DNA from: Neobacillus citreus
Lineage (GTDB): Bacteria > Bacillota > Bacilli > Bacillales > Cytobacillaceae
Direction: 5' to 3'
Length of the DNA: 40,297 nt
Assembly: GCF_018343545.2 (NCBI RefSeq)
Contig: NZ_JAGYPE020000053.1
Location: 1 to 40,297 of the forward strand
Part shown: positions 8,091 through 15,839 of the stretch, in pieces
Layout of the letters: the number at the start of each line of letters is the position of its first letter
How positions within the stretch are numbered: the first letter of the stretch is position 1
Translations under genes and position numbers: made by a program
The notes under the pieces: model-generated
What the model saw: only the letters and a program-made list of their open reading frames with translations
Databases searched by the model: none
What the model was told of the DNA's origin: nothing

Positions 8091-8489
8091 GTGAAGATCG
8101 TTTTTGCCTCGACTCCAAGTCAGGAAGAAAAAATTTGTGAGCTCGTGGGATATATTTATTCCAATATATTTCCGCTATATTTTACGGACGAAGAAATAAA
8201 CCGCTTTGAAAAATTAAAAATATTGCATACCTCTAAACAACATTTTGAAGAATTCAGCACGTTAAAGGATGCGTTTCAAGTGATGGTCAGTATTCAAACA
8301 TTAATATCGATACTGGAGTCACCTCAGCTTGACGACCAATACGAAGCTATTTTTAATAAAAATGCAGCAAACCTTCATGAATTTGGCTTGTTTTTTCCGT
8401 TTGAGTTTGAACAGTTTGCCGAAGCAAAAAGCATGAAAAATACTGTTCTCAGCATATACACGAAGGCAGATAACCAACTGCTTATTTAA
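8091..8489 (+). CDS. YhcU-family protein (DUF5365)
   Basis: This 132-residue, soluble, acidic, mainly helical protein begins VKIVFASTPSQEEKICELVGYIYSNIFPLYFTDEEI. I recognise it as a homologue of B. subtilis YhcU by length, N-terminal sequence and position next to an RluA-type synthase. The GTG start at 8091 lies 7 bp after AAAGGTGGG; the longer GTG frame at 8079 would begin inside that ribosome binding site. There are no catalytic motifs or membrane segments. Function is unknown. Confidence 0.8.
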   Translation: MKIVFASTPSQEEKICELVGYIYSNIFPLYFTDEEINRFEKLKILHTSKQHFEEFSTLKDAFQVMVSIQTLISILESPQLDDQYEAIFNKNAANLHEFGLFFPFEFEQFAEAKSMKNTVLSIYTKADNQLLI

Positions 8490-8494
8490 TAGAG

Positions 8495-8527
8495 GAAAAA
8501 GCCGTTTTGGGGCTTTTTCTTTTTTTT
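8495..8527 (+). terminator. Terminator after yhcU-like gene
   Basis: A 9-bp stem (GAAAAAGCC / GGCTTTTTC, 7-nt loop) is followed by a run of eight T. Confidence 0.88.
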
Positions 8528-8688
8528 ATAAAAAAACCGCTCATTTTAAGGTAATATAAGTATTGGATTGCCGAAAATATTGTGTCTGCGAAAATTGTCG
8601 GGATTTTGACGCTGCGTTTTAAAGGAGTATCAAACACCCGCTTAGAACCAATATTAGGTATAGATAACATACTGGAGGGAACCTAAAA

Positions 8689-10431
8689 ATGGATTGGAGA
8701 ACTGCAGCTAAGAGCTGGTTAGAATTTAAGGAATTGGATTCCGAATTAAAGAGCCAATTAGCAACGCTTGAGCAAGACGAAAAACTGCTCGAGGAGGCTT
8801 TTTATAAAAATTTAGAGTTTGGAACAGGCGGAATGCGCGGAGAACTTGGTGTCGGGACAAATAGAATGAATATATATACGGTCCGCAAAGCATCAGCTGG
8901 CCTGGCTGCATACATAGAAGAGCAAGGGGAAGCAGCAAAACAACGCGGCGTTGTCCTTGCGTTTGACTCTCGCCATAAATCACCGGAATTCGCGCTGGAG
9001 GCTGCCAAAACCTTGGCAACGCGTGGAATTCAAACCTATGTGTTTGATGAGCTTCGCCCTACTCCGGAGCTTTCCTTCGCCTTACGTTATTTAAACGCAT
9101 TTTCGGGGATTGTTATTACTGCCAGTCATAATCCACCGGAATATAACGGTTATAAAGTATACGGATCAGACGGCGGCCAGCTGCCGCCGGAGGCTGCTGA
9201 TCAGGTTATTGCGAAAGTAAATGAAATTGGCAATGAATTGGTTATCAAGGTCGATAAGGAAGAAACTTTAAGAACAGCCGGATTAATTAAAACGATTGGT
9301 GAAGAAATTGATCAAGCATATATCGAAAAGCTAAAGACGATTTCCGAAAATCCGCAGCTTGCCGAAGAAACAGATCTTCAAATTGTCTTCACACCTTTGC
9401 ATGGGACGGCCAATAAACCTGTTCGGGCTGGGCTTCAGGCATTAGGCTATAAAAATGTAACGGTGGTAAAGGAGCAGGAGCTGCCTGATCCCGAGTTTTC
9501 AACCGTGAAAAGCCCTAACCCAGAAGAACATGCCGCATTTGAATTAGCCATTCGTGATGGCAAAGCAGTGGGGGCGGACCTGTTAATTGCAACAGACCCA
9601 GATGCTGACCGCCTGGGCATAGCTGTGCAAAATCCAGAGGGTGAGTACGTAGTCTTAACCGGCAACCAAACCGGAGCATTATTGCTTGATTACTTACTTT
9701 CTCAGAAACAGCAAAAAGGAACTTTGCCGCAAAACGGTGTCGTGTTAAAAACCATTGTCACCTCTGAATTAGGACGCAAAATTGCATCAGCCTATGATTT
9801 AGAAACGGTCGATGTACTAACTGGCTTCAAATTCATTGCCGAAAAGATTAAGCAATATGAAGAAACAGGTGAACATACGTATTTATTTGGCTATGAAGAA
9901 TCTTACGGCTATTTAATCGGCGACTTTGCCCGTGATAAAGATGCCGTTCAAGCAGCCCTTTTGGCAACAGAGGTTTGCGCGTATTATAAGAAACAGGGAT
10001 TGACTTTATATGAAGGAATGATGCAGGTTTTTGAAAAATACGGCTATTACCAGGAAGGACTTCGCTCTTTAACATTAAAGGGAAAAGAAGGAGCAGAATT
10101 GATTCAGCGTATTTTGGCTTCCTTCCGCAGCGAACCGTTAACGGGGCTTGGTTCCTTAAAAACGGCTGTAACAGAAGACTATTTAACAGGAAATAGAACG
10201 ATTGATAACCGGGAAGAGAAAATTGCTCTTCCGAAATCCAACGTGCTGAAGTATATTTTTGAGGATGGATCATGGGTATGCTTACGCCCATCGGGAACTG
10301 AGCCAAAGGTTAAATTTTACTTTGGTGTAAATAGCGGGACGCTTGCAGACAGCAAAAGCAAATTGCAAACCATTGAAAAGGACTTCATGGATTTGGTTGA
10401 TCAAAAGGTTAAGCAAGTTCAAAACGTATAG
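8689..10431 (+). CDS. pgcA: Phosphoglucomutase/phosphomannomutase
   Basis: This 580-residue alpha-D-phosphohexomutase interconverts glucose-6-phosphate and glucose-1-phosphate, feeding UDP-glucose for teichoic acid and glycolipid synthesis. All four domain signatures are visible: the phosphoserine loop GIVITASHNPPEYNGYK with Ser146, the metal loop ATDPDADRLGIA (Asp303, Asp305, Asp307), the sugar-binding loop GYEESYGYLIGDFARDKDA, and the phosphate-binding loop RPSGTEPKVKFYF near the C-terminus. The start follows GGAGGGA with 8-bp spacing. In B. subtilis PgcA (YhxB) lies in the same chromosomal neighbourhood as yhcT-yhcU. It would supply UDP-glucose to the Ugd enzyme encoded at 23.3 kb. It is monocistronic with a strong terminator. 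Confidence 0.96.
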   Translation: MDWRTAAKSWLEFKELDSELKSQLATLEQDEKLLEEAFYKNLEFGTGGMRGELGVGTNRMNIYTVRKASAGLAAYIEEQGEAAKQRGVVLAFDSRHKSPEFALEAAKTLATRGIQTYVFDELRPTPELSFALRYLNAFSGIVITASHNPPEYNGYKVYGSDGGQLPPEAADQVIAKVNEIGNELVIKVDKEETLRTAGLIKTIGEEIDQAYIEKLKTISENPQLAEETDLQIVFTPLHGTANKPVRAGLQALGYKNVTVVKEQELPDPEFSTVKSPNPEEHAAFELAIRDGKAVGADLLIATDPDADRLGIAVQNPEGEYVVLTGNQTGALLLDYLLSQKQQKGTLPQNGVVLKTIVTSELGRKIASAYDLETVDVLTGFKFIAEKIKQYEETGEHTYLFGYEESYGYLIGDFARDKDAVQAALLATEVCAYYKKQGLTLYEGMMQVFEKYGYYQEGLRSLTLKGKEGAELIQRILASFRSEPLTGLGSLKTAVTEDYLTGNRTIDNREEKIALPKSNVLKYIFEDGSWVCLRPSGTEPKVKFYFGVNSGTLADSKSKLQTIEKDFMDLVDQKVKQVQNV

Positions 10432-10442
10432 TTTTATTTATG

Positions 10443-10484
10443 AAAACACGGCTTCCAAAACGTTTTGGAAGCCGTGTTTTTTTT
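10443..10484 (+). terminator. Strong terminator after pgcA
   Basis: An 18-bp perfect inverted repeat (AAAACACGGCTTCCAAAA and its complement) is centred on 10461-10462 and followed by eight T in total. Confidence 0.93.
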
Positions 10485-10548
10485 GGTGGAATTCATTGGT
10501 TTGATTTGGAAAAAGGTTCTTTAATAAAATCAGTATCCACTTGATGTT

Positions 10549-10803
10549 TCAGGAAAGACTATACATCGGTATCTCAGTTGGCGATTGTTCAAATGTTTCG
10601 TTGGCATGGTCAATGTAGCGAAGCAGGCTGTATAATTTGGTCTCGATAACGGAATAGTCGCGTTCAAAATTGTAGGCGTGCAGGAAATGTTCAATCTTCT
10701 TAGATAAGAACTGGTCTGTGGTTCTTACCATTAATATCAATAAATTATCCCATTCAGACCGGTGTGTATAAAACAGCGCCCGGTCATAATCCAATTTATT
10801 CAT
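10549..10803 (-). CDS. YhdB-like small protein
   Basis: This 84-residue soluble protein has a conserved-looking core, DYDRALFYTHRSEWDNLLILMVRT, followed by predicted helices. I assign it to the YhdB family because of this N-terminal sequence and because yhdB lies next to spoVR in B. subtilis, as here. It has a strong ribosome binding site, AAGGAGGAGAG, though the spacing to ATG (about 10 bp) is long. No enzymatic motif is visible. It is transcribed away from spoVR. Function is unknown. Confidence 0.75.
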   Translation of the reverse strand: MNKLDYDRALFYTHRSEWDNLLILMVRTTDQFLSKKIEHFLHAYNFERDYSVIETKLYSLLRYIDHANETFEQSPTEIPMYSLS

Positions 10804-10846
10804 TTAGTTTTCTCTCCTCCTTACTAGGAGTTGAGATTATTTTATG

Positions 10847-10877
10847 AATTTTTGCGTTGAACTTTCACGCAAAAATT
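10847..10877. repeat. Inverted repeat between yhdB and spoVR
   Basis: A perfect 11-bp inverted repeat, AATTTTTGCGT (10847-10857) and ACGCAAAAATT (10867-10877), has a 9-bp centre. There is no T tract on either side, so it is not a normal terminator. It could be an operator in the divergent control region or a hairpin in the yhdB leader. Confidence 0.6.
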
Positions 10878-10944
10878 TGGACACCTTGTCCTCACAACGT
10901 TTTCAACATTTACCTGTATATTTTGTAATTGTTATTATCTTGTT

Positions 10945-10973
10945 TCATCAATCCTTCTGTTTCTTCATACATT
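10945..10973 (+). promoter_or_regulatory. Candidate sigma-E promoter of spoVR
   Basis: CATACATT (10966-10973) matches the sigma-E -10 consensus CATACAnT exactly. TCATCAA (10945-10951) is a partial match to the -35 element with a 14-bp spacer. The position, 28 bp before the spoVR start, fits mother-cell expression. Confidence 0.6.
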
Positions 10974-11001
10974 GTGGTAAGAGGAAAAGGGGGAATGGCT
11001 G

Positions 11002-12411
11002 ATGAATGAGGGAGATAAGAAAGCACTCGAATATGCGATCGATGAAATAACGGAAATCGCCAGCGGTTTTGGCTTAGATTTTTATCCGATGCGTTATGAA
11101 ATTTGCCCTGCCGAAATCATTTATACATTTGGAGCTTATGGGATGCCGACCCGATTTTCACACTGGAGCTTCGGGAAGCAATTTCACAAAATGAAGCTTC
11201 ATTATGATTTAGGTCTAAGTAAGATTTATGAACTCGTCATTAATTCGGACCCATGTTACGCATTTTTGCTGGATTCCAATTCGTTAATCCAAAATAAACT
11301 GATTGTTGCCCACGTTTTGGCCCATTGTGATTTCTTTAAAAACAATGTCCGGTTCCAAAATACAAAACGGGATATGGTCGAAAGCATGGCAGCTACGGCG
11401 GAAAGAATTCATCAGTACGAAATTCAATATGGAAAAAAAGAAGTGGAAAGTTTCCTCGATGCAATATTGTCTATTGATGAGCATATTGACCCTTCCTTGA
11501 TGCGTCCAAAATTGGCATGGTCTTTGGAGGACGATGAGGACGAGGAAGAACAGCGGGCAGTTTCACCGTATGATGACCTTTGGGGCTTGGATAAAAAAGA
11601 CGAAAAGGATTCAAAGCCGCCACGTCGAAAGAAATTCCCGCCAAGACCAGAGAAAGATATATTACTCTTCATTGAAACATATAGCCGCGAACTGGAGGAT
11701 TGGCAGCGTGATATTCTTACGATGATGCGGGAAGAAATGCTGTATTTCTGGCCACAGTTAGAAACAAAAATCATGAACGAAGGCTGGGCCTCTTTCTGGC
11801 ATCAAAGGATACTGCGGGAAATGAATCTGACAAGCGGAGAATCCATTGAGTTTGCCAAATTAAATGCGGGGGTCGTTCAGCCGTCGAAAACGGGAATTAA
11901 CCCTTATTATCTTGGCTTGAAAATTTTCGAAGACATCGAGGAAAGATATAATAATCCGTCTGAGGAAATGAAAAGACGAGGTGTTGAGCCAAATTCTGGA
12001 CGGGAAAAAATATTTGAGGTTCGGGAAATTGAATCGGATATTTCCTTCCTGCGGAATTATTTAACGAAGGATTTAGTGTATAGGGAAGATATGTATCTTT
12101 TCCAAAAGCAAGGCCGCGATTATAAGATTGTTGACAAAGAATGGGAGCATGTCCGCGACCAATTAGTGAATATGCGGGTAAATGGCGGATTCCCGTATAT
12201 CACGGTAAATGATGGCGACTATATGAAAAATGGCGAGCTCTATTTGAAGCATTGGTTTGAGGGTGTAGAGCTTGATGTCAAATATCTTGAGAAGGTTCTG
12301 CCATATGTTCATCAGCTTTGGGGCAGACCGGTTCATATGGAAACAACCATTGAAGATCGGTCTATGTTATTTTCCTATGATGGTAAAGGAGTTCACCGCA
12401 AGTACTTATAA
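11002..12411 (+). CDS. spoVR: Stage V sporulation protein R
   Basis: This 469-residue protein is of the SpoVR family, needed for normal spore cortex formation in Bacillus. Family hallmarks are PMRYEICPAEIIYTFGAYGMPTRFSHWSFGK near the N-terminus, the AHCDFFKNN segment, and MNEGWASFWHQRI in the middle, where His and Glu residues recall a metal-binding arrangement. An acidic low-complexity stretch lies around residues 175-185 (EDDEDEEEQ), followed by a Lys/Arg/Pro-rich linker. The start at 11002 follows AAGGGGGAATGGCTG. It is monocistronic behind a sigma-E-like promoter. The biochemical activity of the family is unknown. Confidence 0.96.
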   Translation: MNEGDKKALEYAIDEITEIASGFGLDFYPMRYEICPAEIIYTFGAYGMPTRFSHWSFGKQFHKMKLHYDLGLSKIYELVINSDPCYAFLLDSNSLIQNKLIVAHVLAHCDFFKNNVRFQNTKRDMVESMAATAERIHQYEIQYGKKEVESFLDAILSIDEHIDPSLMRPKLAWSLEDDEDEEEQRAVSPYDDLWGLDKKDEKDSKPPRRKKFPPRPEKDILLFIETYSRELEDWQRDILTMMREEMLYFWPQLETKIMNEGWASFWHQRILREMNLTSGESIEFAKLNAGVVQPSKTGINPYYLGLKIFEDIEERYNNPSEEMKRRGVEPNSGREKIFEVREIESDISFLRNYLTKDLVYREDMYLFQKQGRDYKIVDKEWEHVRDQLVNMRVNGGFPYITVNDGDYMKNGELYLKHWFEGVELDVKYLEKVLPYVHQLWGRPVHMETTIEDRSMLFSYDGKGVHRKYL

Positions 12412-12444
12412 ATATGCACGTAGTGACAAACATGATATCATGTT

Positions 12445-12472
12445 AGAGGCTGAAAAATTCAGTCTCTTTTTT
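12445..12472 (+). terminator. Terminator after spoVR
   Basis: A 10-bp stem (AGAGGCTGAA / TTCAGTCTCT with one G-U pair) has an AAA loop and is followed by a T run. Confidence 0.8.
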
Positions 12473-12533
12473 ATTTGTGTCATAAATGAAAATACATACC
12501 TTAATCCAAACTAATCTTAAGGGGGATTGAATA

Positions 12534-13289
12534 ATGAAAGATACCAAATTGGATTCTAAAGTGCTTGATGTGCTTCAAGATAAAATTCAATTAATTAAAA
12601 CAGAAAAGGGTGCCATCTATTTAGTTGGGCCGATTCGCCTTCCAGTAAATTTATACGGTGAAACCGTTGTATTTCAGTGGTATTGTTGGCTGAATTGTAA
12701 TGAGGTAACAGAGGATTTTGAACGGATTATTGATAAATTGTCTTCGGTTAATTTAGCGGAGCTTCAACAATCCAGTGTTCTTGTATATGGTGATTTCACA
12801 TATGGTGAGGATGCCATCATGCGAATGCATTCGATTTGCCACACAGGCGATATTTTTGGCAGCAAAAGATGTGACTGCGGCTTTCAATTGAAACGGTCCA
12901 TGAAAATGATTGTCGAACATGGGACAGGCGCCTTGTTTTATTTGGCCAATCATGAAGGGCGTGGAATTGGCTTATTTAGCAAGGCAATGGCCTATATCCT
13001 TCAAGAAAATAATTATGACACCGTCGAGGCGAATCATGCGCTTGGCTTTGTGGATGATGCCAGAAATTATAGCGATGCCATTCAGGTCCTGAAAGCATTG
13101 CGCACTAAACCGGTAACCTTGATTACTAACAATCCAAAAAAATTAGATGCATTGAAAAACGCTGGTCTGCCTGTTTCCGGAAGGAAGCCGTTATGGGGAG
13201 ATGTATCCGAGTATAACGAAAAATACCTGCAAACAAAGATTAACCGTTCCGGCCATTTAAAGGACGAGGGGACTTGTCCAAATGACTAA
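12534..13289 (+). CDS. GTP cyclohydrolase II family enzyme (RibA-like)
   Basis: This 251-residue protein has a complete GTP cyclohydrolase II domain from about residue 80. The zinc ligands Cys102, Cys113 and Cys115 (HSICHTGD, RCDCGFQL), the phosphate-binding HEGRGIGL, the catalytic-type Tyr154 and Arg177, and NNPKK are all kept. The usual HSEC motif reads HSIC. An extra N-terminal domain of about 75 residues (VGPIRLPVNLYGETVVFQWYCW) is not part of minimal RibA. The enzyme should turn GTP into 2,5-diamino-6-ribosylamino-pyrimidinone phosphate. Its stop overlaps the ribD start by 8 bp. No RibB domain, RibE or RibH gene and no FMN riboswitch are present, so this is probably a second, specialised copy rather than the main riboflavin operon. 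Confidence 0.9.
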   Translation: MKDTKLDSKVLDVLQDKIQLIKTEKGAIYLVGPIRLPVNLYGETVVFQWYCWLNCNEVTEDFERIIDKLSSVNLAELQQSSVLVYGDFTYGEDAIMRMHSICHTGDIFGSKRCDCGFQLKRSMKMIVEHGTGALFYLANHEGRGIGLFSKAMAYILQENNYDTVEANHALGFVDDARNYSDAIQVLKALRTKPVTLITNNPKKLDALKNAGLPVSGRKPLWGDVSEYNEKYLQTKINRSGHLKDEGTCPND

Positions 13290-14376
13290 TCACGAGTTTT
13301 ATATGGATTTAGCATTAAAAAATGCTGGGGCCATGAAGGGACAGACAGACCCCAATCCATTAGTGGGAGCGGTGATTGTTAATGATAACCGGGTGGTCGG
13401 AATCGGCGCCCACTTAAAGGCCGGTGAACCGCATGCCGAGATCCATGCCTTAAGGATGGCCGGTGAGAAAGCAAAAGGCGGGACCATTTATGTAACCCTT
13501 GAACCATGTTCCCACTACGGAAGGACAGGCCCTTGTGCTGTTGCTTTAGTGGAAGCAGGGATTAAAAAGGTGGTCATCGCAACCCTCGACCCGAACCCGG
13601 TGGTAGCGGGCAATGGCGTTAAAATTCTTAAAGATGCCGGAATTGAGGTTATAATCGGCGTTCGGGAAGCGGAATCCAACCGAATGAATGAGGTTTTTAA
13701 TAAGTTTATCGTTCAAAAAACGCCATTTGTGACCATGAAGGCTGGATCCACCCTGGACGGGAAAATTGCCACACACACCTCTGACAGCAAGTGGATTACC
13801 TCCGAGGAAGCAAGACTCGATGTCCATCAGTTACGAAATGAACATATGGCGATTCTTGTGGGAATTAATACTGTAATAAAAGATGATCCGGAATTAACGG
13901 CACGCATTCCGAATGGACGGAATCCGCTCCGGGTTATTTTAGATTCCACCTTAAAAATTCCGCTGGATGCTAAAGTGGTTACGGACAATCTTGCACCAAC
14001 CTGGATTTTTACCAGTGAACAATATGATCAGGAAAAGCGCAAAAGATTAGAGGACTTGGGAATCAAAGTTTTTCAAACAAATGGGTCAAACCGTGTCTGC
14101 CCAGAAGAAGTTGTACGTATTTTGGGAGAAAATCTCATTTCCTCGGTGTTTATTGAAGGGGGAGGGGCGGTTCATGCTTCTTTCCTTGAAAAAAAACTGA
14201 TTGATAAAGTGGTATTGTATTTTGCTCCGAAGTTAATCGGAGGCCATAATGCCCCGACATTTCTTGAGGGAACAGGCATTGAGAAAATGCGTGATGCAGT
14301 TGAATTAACAGACTGTTCCTTTACACCAATCGGAAAAGATTTTAAGTTCATTGGTTATCCAAAATATAATTTTTAA
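13282..14376 (+). CDS. ribD: Bifunctional pyrimidine deaminase/reductase RibD
   Basis: This 364-residue two-domain enzyme acts on the product of the preceding gene: deamination, then reduction of the ribosyl side chain to ribityl. The deaminase domain has HAEIHAL (His51, Glu53) and PCSHYGRTGPC (Cys76, Cys85) binding zinc. The reductase domain starts near residue 146 with TMKAGSTLDGKIAT and contains SVFIEGGGAVHASFL. Length and motifs are those of complete RibD. The translational overlap with the cyclohydrolase gene indicates coupling. The product, 5-amino-6-ribitylamino-uracil phosphate, feeds flavins but also deazaflavin- and toxoflavin-like compounds. No downstream biosynthetic gene follows; a terminator does. 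Confidence 0.93.
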   Translation: MTNHEFYMDLALKNAGAMKGQTDPNPLVGAVIVNDNRVVGIGAHLKAGEPHAEIHALRMAGEKAKGGTIYVTLEPCSHYGRTGPCAVALVEAGIKKVVIATLDPNPVVAGNGVKILKDAGIEVIIGVREAESNRMNEVFNKFIVQKTPFVTMKAGSTLDGKIATHTSDSKWITSEEARLDVHQLRNEHMAILVGINTVIKDDPELTARIPNGRNPLRVILDSTLKIPLDAKVVTDNLAPTWIFTSEQYDQEKRKRLEDLGIKVFQTNGSNRVCPEEVVRILGENLISSVFIEGGGAVHASFLEKKLIDKVVLYFAPKLIGGHNAPTFLEGTGIEKMRDAVELTDCSFTPIGKDFKFIGYPKYNF

Positions 14377-14382
14377 AAAGTT

Positions 14383-14418
14383 GACTGCCTTAATAGTTAG
14401 ATTAGGGCAGTCTTTTTT
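14383..14418 (+). terminator. Terminator after the ribA-like/ribD operon
   Basis: A 12-bp stem (GACTGCCTTAAT / ATTAGGGCAGTC with one G-U pair) and a 6-nt loop are followed by TTTTTT. Confidence 0.9.
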
Positions 14419-14466
14419 ATAAACGTAATAAAAAGTGTATATTTTGTGAAAACTAAAAAATGAACG

Positions 14467-14522
14467 TTGACATTGAGAATCATTCTCTCTATAATCAAAA
14501 ATGTGAATGATAATCATTATCA
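14467..14522 (+). promoter_or_regulatory. Consensus promoter with two Fur boxes
   Basis: TTGACA (14467-14472) and TATAAT (14490-14495) are separated by 17 bp, a perfect sigma-A promoter. The spacer contains TGAGAATCATTCTCT (14474-14488), a Fur-like palindrome. A second site, TGATAATCATTATCA (14508-14522), is identical to the Fur consensus and lies over the expected transcription start. The arrangement predicts very strong expression that is tightly shut off by iron-loaded Fur. Confidence 0.9.
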
Positions 14523-14565
14523 AATAAATGGTTTACATAACCAAATTAATCGGGGGAGTAACAAC

Positions 14566-15741
14566 ATGTCACTAAAATTGAAACTTATTACATCACTTGC
14601 AGCCATTTCACTTATTCTTGGTGCATGTGGAAAAGCGGAAGAGACCGAAAACAAGCCAAAGGTTGAAAATACAGAAAAGCAGGCTGAAAAGAAAGAAGCT
14701 GCAGAAAAAGAAGAAGCAAACTATGCAGATGCCTATAAAGAGGCTATTGCTGAGCTTGATAAAGCCAAAGAAGGCAAAGAAGTCGATTTTAATAAAGTAA
14801 CAGAATTGTATAAAGCTAATTTACAAGAATTAGTTAAACAACGTGATGCGGAATTCCAAGATACTCTTGATGAAAAAATTACAGCCTCTTTAGCAGCAGG
14901 TAAAGACGGCTCCATGGACAAAGTGGTTGTAAGGCAAATTTTTGATAAATTAATGCAAAAGGTATTCTATACAACAATCAAACATGAATTCACGGAAATT
15001 GGTGAAAACTGGGGCAAAACAGAAGAAGTGAATAAAGAGGTTGAAGAAGCAAAAGAATTCTATGCCATTATCAAATCGACTGTTGAAAAGCGTGATGCTG
15101 CCTATGGAACAAACATGGTAAGCGCCATTGAGGGCGGCTTTAACGAAGTGGATAATGGTATTAAGAATAATGACCAATTGGCAGTAAACTTAGGTAAGCA
15201 AGTAATTGATAAGACGTTAATGAAGACCTTCTATCTTGCAACCGGTGCGCTTCCAAACGGCTATGCAACAAAAGCAGCAGCTGAAGCACAGAAGGATGCT
15301 GCTCTTGCAAAGGTTGAACAGGCTGAAGGATGGGCTTTCTTCCAATCCATTTATACTTACTTAAACAAGCATGCTGCTGACGAGACTGCCTTTATTGAGA
15401 AGCAATTTAATCTTGAAACAGATGCCAAAATCATTGATCCAGCCGCTGTTAATAAAGCATTTGTTCGAGGCTTTGCGAAAATTGCCATTGATGAATACAA
15501 GGAAAGCAAAGAAGCCATTGGTGAAGATAAAGGAGTTATCACTGGTTTAGAGGGAGCTCTATTTATAGATGTCATCGGTGATGATATCAAAGGTCTTATT
15601 GGCGAAGCTGAGTATAAGTCTTTAACTGAAAAAGCGCAAAAATATGTGGAAACGGCAAAAGCGAAAGATAAAGCTGCCGGGGAAACACAGGTTGACGAAC
15701 TTATTGCTTCTCTTAACAGCATTATAGACAAAGCGAAATAA
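14566..15741 (+). CDS. Fur-controlled lipoprotein with three tandem helical repeats
   Basis: This is a 391-residue surface lipoprotein. The signal peptide ends in a lipobox LGAC with Cys21, followed by a Glu/Lys-rich linker (residues 22-52). The mature part is highly helical and consists of three diverged copies of a unit of about 65 residues, near 77-142, 162-228 and 253-318. Each copy starts with an aromatic pair (LY, FY, FF), then a KRD- or KHA-type motif, and ends with a D-K-LM-K-FY-like helix. I do not recognise a named family. The consensus Fur promoter and the FTR1 permease 5 kb downstream suggest iron capture at the cell surface; this is inference. The start at 14566 follows GGGGGAG; an in-frame start at 14467 would be within the promoter. 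It has its own terminator. Confidence 0.85.
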   Translation: MSLKLKLITSLAAISLILGACGKAEETENKPKVENTEKQAEKKEAAEKEEANYADAYKEAIAELDKAKEGKEVDFNKVTELYKANLQELVKQRDAEFQDTLDEKITASLAAGKDGSMDKVVVRQIFDKLMQKVFYTTIKHEFTEIGENWGKTEEVNKEVEEAKEFYAIIKSTVEKRDAAYGTNMVSAIEGGFNEVDNGIKNNDQLAVNLGKQVIDKTLMKTFYLATGALPNGYATKAAAEAQKDAALAKVEQAEGWAFFQSIYTYLNKHAADETAFIEKQFNLETDAKIIDPAAVNKAFVRGFAKIAIDEYKESKEAIGEDKGVITGLEGALFIDVIGDDIKGLIGEAEYKSLTEKAQKYVETAKAKDKAAGETQVDELIASLNSIIDKAK

Positions 15742-15748
15742 TCTTGAA

Positions 15749-15787
15749 GGAGAAACCTTGGTTAAAGACGCAAGGTTTTTCCTTTTG
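15749..15787 (+). terminator. Terminator after the lipoprotein gene
   Basis: GGAGAAACCTTG pairs with CAAGGTTTTTCC around a 10-nt loop and is followed by TTTTG. It separates the lipoprotein from the glycan genes. Confidence 0.8.
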
Positions 15788-15839
15788 TTCCCGGTTATGA
15801 GAAAATGGGAATATTACTCTGTTGTAGAGGTGTTTTTAC

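Noticed and set aside
8530..8688. Structured leader or riboswitch upstream of pgcA
   Set aside because: No known riboswitch core is visible, and only a weak TTGACG-16-TATCAA promoter-like pair was found, not enough to annotate.
12272..12514. 80-residue frame across the end of spoVR
   Set aside because: It overlaps spoVR and its terminator, with no ribosome binding site or recognisable sequence.
12412..12533. FMN riboswitch upstream of the ribA-like gene
   Set aside because: None of the conserved RFN-element blocks is present; only the spoVR terminator and an ordinary ribosome binding site are seen.
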